In this document: piece after piece, positions 57,308 through 64,000 of the stretch
Layout of the letters: each line of letters opens with the position of its first letter
Numbering within the stretch: position 1 is the stretch's first letter
DNA from: Tillus elongatus
Lineage: Eukaryota > Arthropoda > Insecta > Coleoptera > Cleridae
DNA: 64,000 bases
Assembly: GCA_964006375.1 (NCBI GenBank)
Contig: OZ023262.1
Coordinates: 96,616,976 to 96,680,975 of the forward strand
Direction: 5' to 3'
Position numbers and translations under genes: made by a program
Notes under the pieces: model-generated
What the model saw: the letters and a program-made list of their open reading frames with translations, nothing else
Told to the model about the DNA's origin: nothing
Database searches by the model: none

Positions 57308-57870
57308 ATAAACATTTTTGAACGTTTGGTTTTGTTTTTTAGTTGTTTTTTTAACGAAAAATTGACTAATTAGTGCATTTCTTATCACAATCAATGAAAT
57401 ACGAGTCGTAAAATTAAAAGAAGGGGTGGAGGGGGAAAGTCAACTGATGAAATTGTACATAATTTTTGTTTAGCTCAACCGAATTGGATGAAATCTACCT
57501 TGTTTAAGAAAGTGAGGTCTCTAAGTTAAATGGAAATGATAGCTAAGACACATTGATTTTCGCTGCCCTCGCCAGAGGACGCTTTTGCAACACTTGCTTT
57601 CTTTAAAATTTCCTTCGATATTTTAAATAGGATGGCATAGTTATATTATAAATATAGAATAAGAAAGTAGAATATATGAAAGATTTAATTCGATTTCTCA
57701 ATTAGTTTCGGAGGTATAGCCAAAGGAATAATTAATATTAAGTAAAACCACAATTATGTACACTTACATCAGTAGACTTTCTCCCTCCCCTCCTGTCATA
57801 ATTTTACAGTTTACAGCAAAACGTGTTTAACTAAAAAGATGTAGAATTTCAGTAAAATCAACACTGTTAT
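57308..57870. other. 3' flank of the mariner copy, no gene
   Basis: A purine-rich GGGGTGGAGGGGGAAAG lies near 57423 and a pyrimidine-rich TTTCTCCCTCCCCTCC near 57777. No gene was recognised. Confidence 0.35.
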
Positions 57871-57874
57871 ATTT

Positions 57875-58712
57875 TACTTCCACATCGTCACAACGTGTAA
57901 AGTATCGCAACGGCGACAAAAAATTTTAAAAAATGTCTTTGCGTAAACGTCGTAAGACGTGTCAAAACATCTCTAAAACATGATTTGTGAACGTAATTTT
58001 TTTGTCTGTCGGTCTGTATGTCTGTTTGTAGCCACGATAAATTTAGAACGAATTGAGATATTGTCTTCAGATTCGTTATACAGTTAGCACCCGACAAACG
58101 AACGGTTCGGATTGTTTTTGGGTAAAATCGCTCCAGGGGGTAGGGAATGAATGGGGTGTAATTTGGTGAAAATTGATATTTTTTTCGTTAAAACTCGAGT
58201 AATATAACGTTTCAGGGTTTTGTTTATAATAAAACCTTCAACTTCAATAAACACCTGGTATTCTGTGCTGAAATTAAATTAGGAGTTGAATGTGTGGGGG
58301 TGGAATATTGGTGCAAGAATTTTCCAACTGGTTTTTTGCTAAAACGATGTAAAAAGTCCCAAAACATATAGAAAACTGTATACTGGAACGAAAATTTGTT
58401 TTTCTGTAAGCTCTGTCTGTAAGTAGGCGCAATAACTTTCGAAAGAATTGATATATCATCTTCAAATTTGATATCCAGTTAGCACTCGACAAAGGAACGC
58501 TTGTTTTTGGGTAACATCACTTCAGGGTGTAGGGGATAAATGAGGTATGATTTGGTCAAAATTGACAAAACTCGAGTAATATAACGTTTCAGAAGTTTAT
58601 AGGCACAGGAATACGAATATTTTCTTTGTGGTCAAGTCATGGACCCTCATTCCATGATAATGTCTTTCTGAAGAGAATAAATTATCACAGCTATGTGGAA
58701 GTTATCATTCAA
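57875..58712 (+). repeat. Family D repeat, longest copy (about 835 bp)
   Basis: From ACTTCCACATCGTCACAACG to CACAGCTATGTGGAAGTTAT, so the ends are inverted copies of ACTTCCACA. Both the first (57998-58030) and second (58395-58430) TCTGTCGG-like blocks are present. Confidence 0.75.
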
Positions 58713-58915
58713 TTTTCAGCGCTATTTTTGATAGCTTTTATACAGATATTTTCCATAAATGTGCCTTCTTTTAGATGACCATATGAATTGCGCTCCCTAG
58801 CGCCAGAATTAGGAACTTAAAAATTATTTCTAGCATTTTCTCTTAGTCACTTTCCTTAACAGGATTTTTTTCGCAGTGGGCCAGAGACATGGTACCTCTT
58901 CACCCTTAATGAAAC

Positions 58916-58919
<4 letters not shown>
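58713..58919. other. Short spacer before an AT array
   Basis: No gene recognised. The segment ATGGTACCTCTTCACCC precedes the array. Confidence 0.3.

Positions 58920-59008
<89 letters not shown>
58920..59008. repeat. (AT)n microsatellite
   Basis: Pure AT array after AATGAAACACCCT. Confidence 0.97.
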
Positions 59009-59014
<6 letters not shown>

Positions 59015-59937
59015 GTAATACAAGACCTGACAAAATGTCAATATCAAGCTCATTAATTCATCCCAAACTATGTTTAAGTCTTCTTCAAATGTCTAAGGAT
59101 AACGTTAGAGAAACGTGAAGCAAATAAGTTCCTGTTACTTCCACACCTAATTGTGCTCTTGACTTTCTTTAGTTCATAAAATACCCCGAAAAAACTGAAA
59201 CGTTGAAAAGTCACGATAAGAACTCCAGAAAATGCTGGTTTCTGGGTAAAGAAAATATAATGTGTTAATTTATATCTGACAAACCGAGAGACTTAATACC
59301 TGCAAAAAATATTCCTTAAATAAAGCATTGGAGCATGTGGCTCGGTTCCAGTTTTCTCTCAGACCATTTCACATGTTACATCTTCCTCCTTTTTATCATT
59401 TTGTCTTGTGAGTGGTAGATAAAGTGACATCATTAAGCCCCCAACGTTGTAAACATTTTTATATATTTGCAGAAAGCACGCACAATTTTCAGACATATTG
59501 TACTTATTTATTAGCAGCAACGAATCATAAATCATCCCATTTTTAGGGATTGCATCAAATAACGTTAAATGTCACGTTCTCCAATAAAAATATACAACCT
59601 TTGTCGCTTGAATATTACCCCGTCAATAACGTCAGCTATAAAACGACACTGGACTACGATATAATGGTAATTTATTTTATGGGGAGAAATTATGGCTTTT
59701 AACGTTTATGTAGTAAGTGTTTACATAATTTACTCAAAGGTGCTTATTGATAATTTTCCTCAAACACGACAGGTCAATAAAAGAAAATCAACATAAAAGT
59801 TTAATGCTTTATTTGGCGCTTCACTGGGTAAATAAACAAATTACCCCAAATAATTGTGTTTTATACTGTGTCCCAAATTCGGTGCTTACCATTATTGTCT
59901 CCAAAACTGTAAAATCTAGAATATCATTAAGTATCAA
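59009..59937. other. Intron stretch without recognised genes
   Basis: Only short frames with no domain (the longest 59747-59980). No repeat family was recognised. Confidence 0.35.
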
Positions 59938-60670
59938 GTCTGGACGCAGCAAGTGCGTTATGGAAGTGAATTTTTATTAAAATGCTTTGAATAGCAAATA
60001 TGTCTTTTAATGCAATCAGTCATCAATTTGGTTACCGGTATAACCTATATAGTAGAAACAATGTGCCATATTTTATCAAAATAACTTATTGTTTGAAAAT
60101 GTACAAAAATTTTCAGACAATAAACTTTAAATGTTTGTTTCCTAGCCAACAAACCTTAGGTTAATAGCACATTGAGTTATTGAAATTTGAAGCATTTAAT
60201 GAAAATTTGCTACCAAACGCACTTACTGCGTCTCGATTTTTTTTCTTACAAACATATTTCGATAAAAAAATGCAATAAAATACGGGTGTTCGAAAAAAAT
60301 TGTAGCGATCACCAACGACTTATGGGCCAGCCTGTGATTGTCAAAATAATTTTATAAGTTGCAGCTCAAGACACCCTATAATTAACTTATACAATTTTTT
60401 CTCGTCTCTTGTATAATAATAATTATATTGAGCTTTACCGTAGAAATTCGTCACCCTGTATATATGTAAACAGATAATAAAAACGGAACGTAAACCCGGA
60501 TATGGATTCTAAGGGGCCTAGTTTGCGCTCATTTGAAGAAATCTTTTTAAAAGTCGCGGTCCTCCTCATTGATGAATTTTTTGTACGAAAATTAGCTAAA
60601 AATTATGGACCGTTAAACCATAAACTTAACTAAAACTACCGCCAAAGCATCAGAAAGAAAATAACTAACC
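59938..60670 (+). repeat. Composite repeat (families B, C and A)
   Basis: Family B unit (59938-60235) with both inverted ends, then ACCAACGACTTATGGGCC (60312) and ATGGATTCTAAGGGGCC (60505), ending in CATCAGAAAGAAAA. Confidence 0.7.
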
Positions 60671-61019
60671 TGTTGCATATCAGCCCTTTTTGTAAAACTT
60701 CGATCCTTTAGATCTGTTGACAAAACATAACAAACACTGTTTAGTCCACCCACTAACATTAATAAAATCGTAAAGGAATAGTTTGCACTTGTATATTAAA
60801 ATTCCCAGATAACACAAATAATTTGTCAACTGAAATTGAAAACAGATAAACGATCTAATAATTAATATACGATAAACGTCAGTTACAACGTGTAACTGAC
60901 CTACGCAATGATATCAAATGTTTCGTTGCTAGGTAACGACTCAGACATACTAGATCTCATACACCTATAAACCAGTTTATACCATTGTCAATAAAAAGCG
61001 GTGATATTAAAAATAAATG
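60671..61019. other. Spacer with a perfect short palindrome
   Basis: GTCAGTTACA and TGTAACTGAC (60878-60900) form a 10-bp perfect inverted repeat with a three-base centre. No gene was recognised. Confidence 0.4.
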
Positions 61020-61643
61020 TTTCAAATTTGAATAGCTCAATTTTCTGTAAACCTAGAAAGCTGAATTTTGGTACATAGTTAGGTCTTTCCCAAAGCAACA
61101 TGTCCATCAAATTTCACCAAATTAGTTTTGTAATTATCGGAGAAAAAGTTTTTTTCGAAAGAAAACTCAAAATTTTCCCGGAAAACCTTGTCCGATTTTC
61201 CTGGCTAACGAACTGATCCAAGCTATTAATAAAATAAAGGCACTTGTCGAGTTTCATCAAAATCAATTAATTATTTTTTCAGTTATCGGTTGGATACATA
61301 TATATGTATTTTTGTCAGAATGAAGCGGTTCGGTTTTGTATAAATTTTTATAAATTTGGTATAAACATGGAAAGTAAATGATGAATGATGATGGGAAAGT
61401 AATGATGAATGTGTAAAGATTAGTAGTAAATGAAGGCAGTGATTGTAAATGTAAGATGGAAACAAAATTGGTATAAAAACTTTATTTAAAATGGGTTGTC
61501 AAAATTCGAAGTGTCATATTTGGATAATGCAGTGTCAAGTATTTTTGGAATAAACTGTTTAAATTATGTCACTATATACAACACAAGTCAAAATGGACTT
61601 ACTGTATAGACGTATTGTGTAATTTCAGCCAATAAAGTATAAA

Positions 61644-61724
<81 letters not shown>

Positions 61725-61862
61725 CATATAAAAATCAAAACTGACCCCGGATATGGGTTCTAGGGGATCGAATTCGCGCTCATTTGAAAAAATGTTTGCA
61801 AAGTCTCATCATCGATACCTCTCTATTAGTTAATCTATTTAATAAAAACTCACTAAAAAAGT
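61020..61862 (+). repeat. Composite repeat family A with AT core
   Basis: GAAAACTCAAAATTTTCCCGG and TTTTCAGTTATCGGTTGG precede a break filled by unrelated sequence (61300-61640). The (AT)n array, AACTGACCCCGGATATGGG and the terminal AACTCACTAAAAAA follow. A family B end starts directly after, at about 61861. Confidence 0.55.
61647..61720. repeat. (AT)n microsatellite
   Basis: Pure AT array. Confidence 0.97.
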
Positions 61863-62689
61863 CTGGACGCAGCAAGTGCGTTATGGTGGTGAATTTTCAT
61901 TAAAATGTTTTTAACTATGAATGTTTTTTTTTTTAAATAAAAGCATGCATCAGATTTGGTTACCAGTATATGATATATGATAGAAATAATGCACCATATT
62001 TCATCAAATAAGCTTTTCAACAAAGCTCCCGAAAAAATTTATTTTTCACGAAAATCCGAAAATTTTTTTTTTAATAAGTTATTGAATCCTTCTTATTATG
62101 CCCTTCACTTCTGAAACCCAAAATACAGGCTGTTCTATTTGAAACAATTGAGTTAGAACAGTTTGATTTTTTTTATTGAGTCGCTATTTGAGAGCGCCCT
62201 GTATACGGCATCTCGATTTTTTCATGAAATAATATAAACGAAAATATCTCTGAATGCGTCATTTGCATGAAACTCCTATTTCTATTGGTAAACTCCGTAT
62301 CACAATTTTTGATATGTGGGAAAAATTGAAAAGTTGCAAATAAATTGAAATAACTCAAAAACAAGCATGCATTACAATTCGGTGGAAAATGCAAAAATGC
62401 AATAATAATTAAAAAAGAAAACGACCAATGGGCCACCTGTGATTGTCTAAATAATTTTTAAAAGATGCAGCTCAAGATACCCTATAATTAACGTATACAG
62501 TGGTTTCTCGTATCTTGTATAATAACAATTGAGCTTTAACGTAGAAATGGGTCACCTGTATATATGTAAACAGATAGAAACTGGGTGTGGTCCTGGCGCT
62601 CATTTTAACAAATCTTTTTAAAATTTTAAAATTCAAAAGTCGGGGTCTCCTCATTAGCGGATTTTTTCTAAGAAAGTTTATATTAATTA

Positions 62690-62690
<1 letters not shown>
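61861..62690 (+). repeat. Composite repeat (families B, C and A), degraded
   Basis: GTCTGGACGCAGCAAGTGCG at 61863, a shortened ACGACCAATGGGCC block near 62420 and CTCCTCATTAGCGGATTTTT near 62648. Confidence 0.6.
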
Positions 62691-62692
<2 letters not shown>

Positions 62693-62788
<96 letters not shown>

Positions 62789-62808
62789 TTATTATTATTA
62801 TTATTATT
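62693..62808. repeat. (AT)n-(ATT)n microsatellite
   Basis: AT array to 62784 followed by ATT repeats. Confidence 0.97.
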
Positions 62809-63423
<615 letters not shown>

Positions 63424-63540
63424 CAATTATATTGTCACATCCATCTCTATGAGAATTAAGTTGTTGAACTTTGTTACTTCTATGGTCAGAGGCCGGTTGT
63501 AAAATGTGTTGGTAACAGCGAACACTGTGAAAATATATTT

Positions 63541-64000
63541 CTAGATGCGACCAGAAGTGATAACAGCATCCAGGACAGCATCCTCGTATGCAGTTCCCGG
63601 TCGTCCAGTTCGATCAACACGATCGATGGCAGGCATTCTAACAGCGCTGTTATCGAAGAACCTGGTACCTCGATGCGGAAAGTACAGAGACAAACTGGTG
63701 TCTTAACGTCTACTACTCATAGGATTTTAAAAAGGTATGGGTACCATATTCAGACGTTCCAAATTTTGGAACTGCGTAAATACGTAAGGCGCAAGCGATT
63801 TTGCGAAATTATGTTAAGAAAAATCATACAAGATCCCAATTTCTTCGATAAAGTTTTATGGAGTGACGAGTCAGCATGTACAAATGATTTGTTACATGAA
63901 CCTCCATAACTTTCATAGTTGGAAAATTGAAGATCTACATGAGTTCAGAGAGTCAGCGTCAATTGAAGATAAATCTCAGGGCCGGTATTTTTAACGGAAC
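63541..64000 (+). pseudogene. Mariner-like transposase, N-terminal part running off the window
   Basis: Frames in order: RPEVITASRTASSYAVPGRP (63546-63605) and a linker with SMAGILTALLSKN (63625-63665). Then a helix-turn-helix region RKVQRQTGVLTSTTHRILKR (63676-63736) and RRKRFCEIMLRKIIQDPNFF (63790-63846), then the first catalytic Asp in VLWSDESACT (63853-63880). A different frame then gives NLHNFHSW. It resembles the copies at 495 and 56337 and continues beyond 64000. At least one frameshift (near 63670) and a stop near the window end (about 63993) are present, so it is probably inactive. Confidence 0.8.

Overview
This window is eukaryotic, AT-rich, and very probably from an insect with a large, transposon-filled genome; a beetle is plausible but I cannot fix the order. 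The evidence is spliced exons with GT/AG borders, an env-bearing errantivirus with a tRNA-Ser primer site, mariner/Tc1, Penelope-like and CR1/jockey-like remnants, a Maverick/Polinton, and about twenty long (AT)n arrays. No bacterial features (operons, Shine-Dalgarno sites, CRISPR) were seen.

Host gene. Only one host gene is clearly visible, on the + strand. A 132-base exon (22031-22162) reads as the end of a PTB-like domain. A 942-base exon (43697-44638) carries a Ser/Pro-rich linker and the first two thirds of an SH2 domain. The exons share phase 0 and are separated by a 21.5 kb intron. The SH2 domain must be finished by an exon I cannot find before 64000. The architecture (PTB, low-complexity linker, SH2) fits an insect receptor-tyrosine-kinase adapter, possibly the EGFR-adapter type. 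Nearly everything else lies upstream of or inside its introns.

Layout. 1-10.6 kb: an old mariner fragment, composite noncoding repeats, a broken non-LTR reverse transcriptase (about 4-5.7 kb), a foldback element (8.83-9.35 kb) and a 320-bp satellite (9.5-10.6 kb). 10.9-12.4 kb: a decayed THAP-domain gene, then a Tc1 transposase half. 14-21.4 kb: duplicated repeats, a Penelope-like remnant with a GIY-YIG domain, and a reversed Tc1 remnant. 22.8-32.8 kb: a broken Maverick/Polinton (adintovirus-like) element with major and minor capsid genes, a phospholipase-A2-like segment next to an adenain-like protease, packaging ATPase, a structural gene, chromodomain integrase, a KilA-N protein and unrecognised genes; no DNA polymerase is visible. 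32.9-34.8 kb: a 61-bp minisatellite and a 5'-truncated LINE with an intact YADD box. 40.0-42.3 kb: a mariner-like element with 0.5-0.6 kb inverted repeats. 45.8-53.1 kb: a young errantivirus with near-identical LTRs, CGCG target duplication, gag, pol and env. 56.3-57.3 kb and 63.5-64.0 kb: further mariner-like transposases.

Between these is a dispersed noncoding family of one to two kilobases with the (AT)n array at a fixed internal position and a hairpin near one end, resembling Helentron-type nonautonomous elements; it explains most of the microsatellites. Most mobile genes are broken. The errantivirus is the youngest insertion but has a stop in its protease, a short integrase and no ATG-plus-signal start for env.
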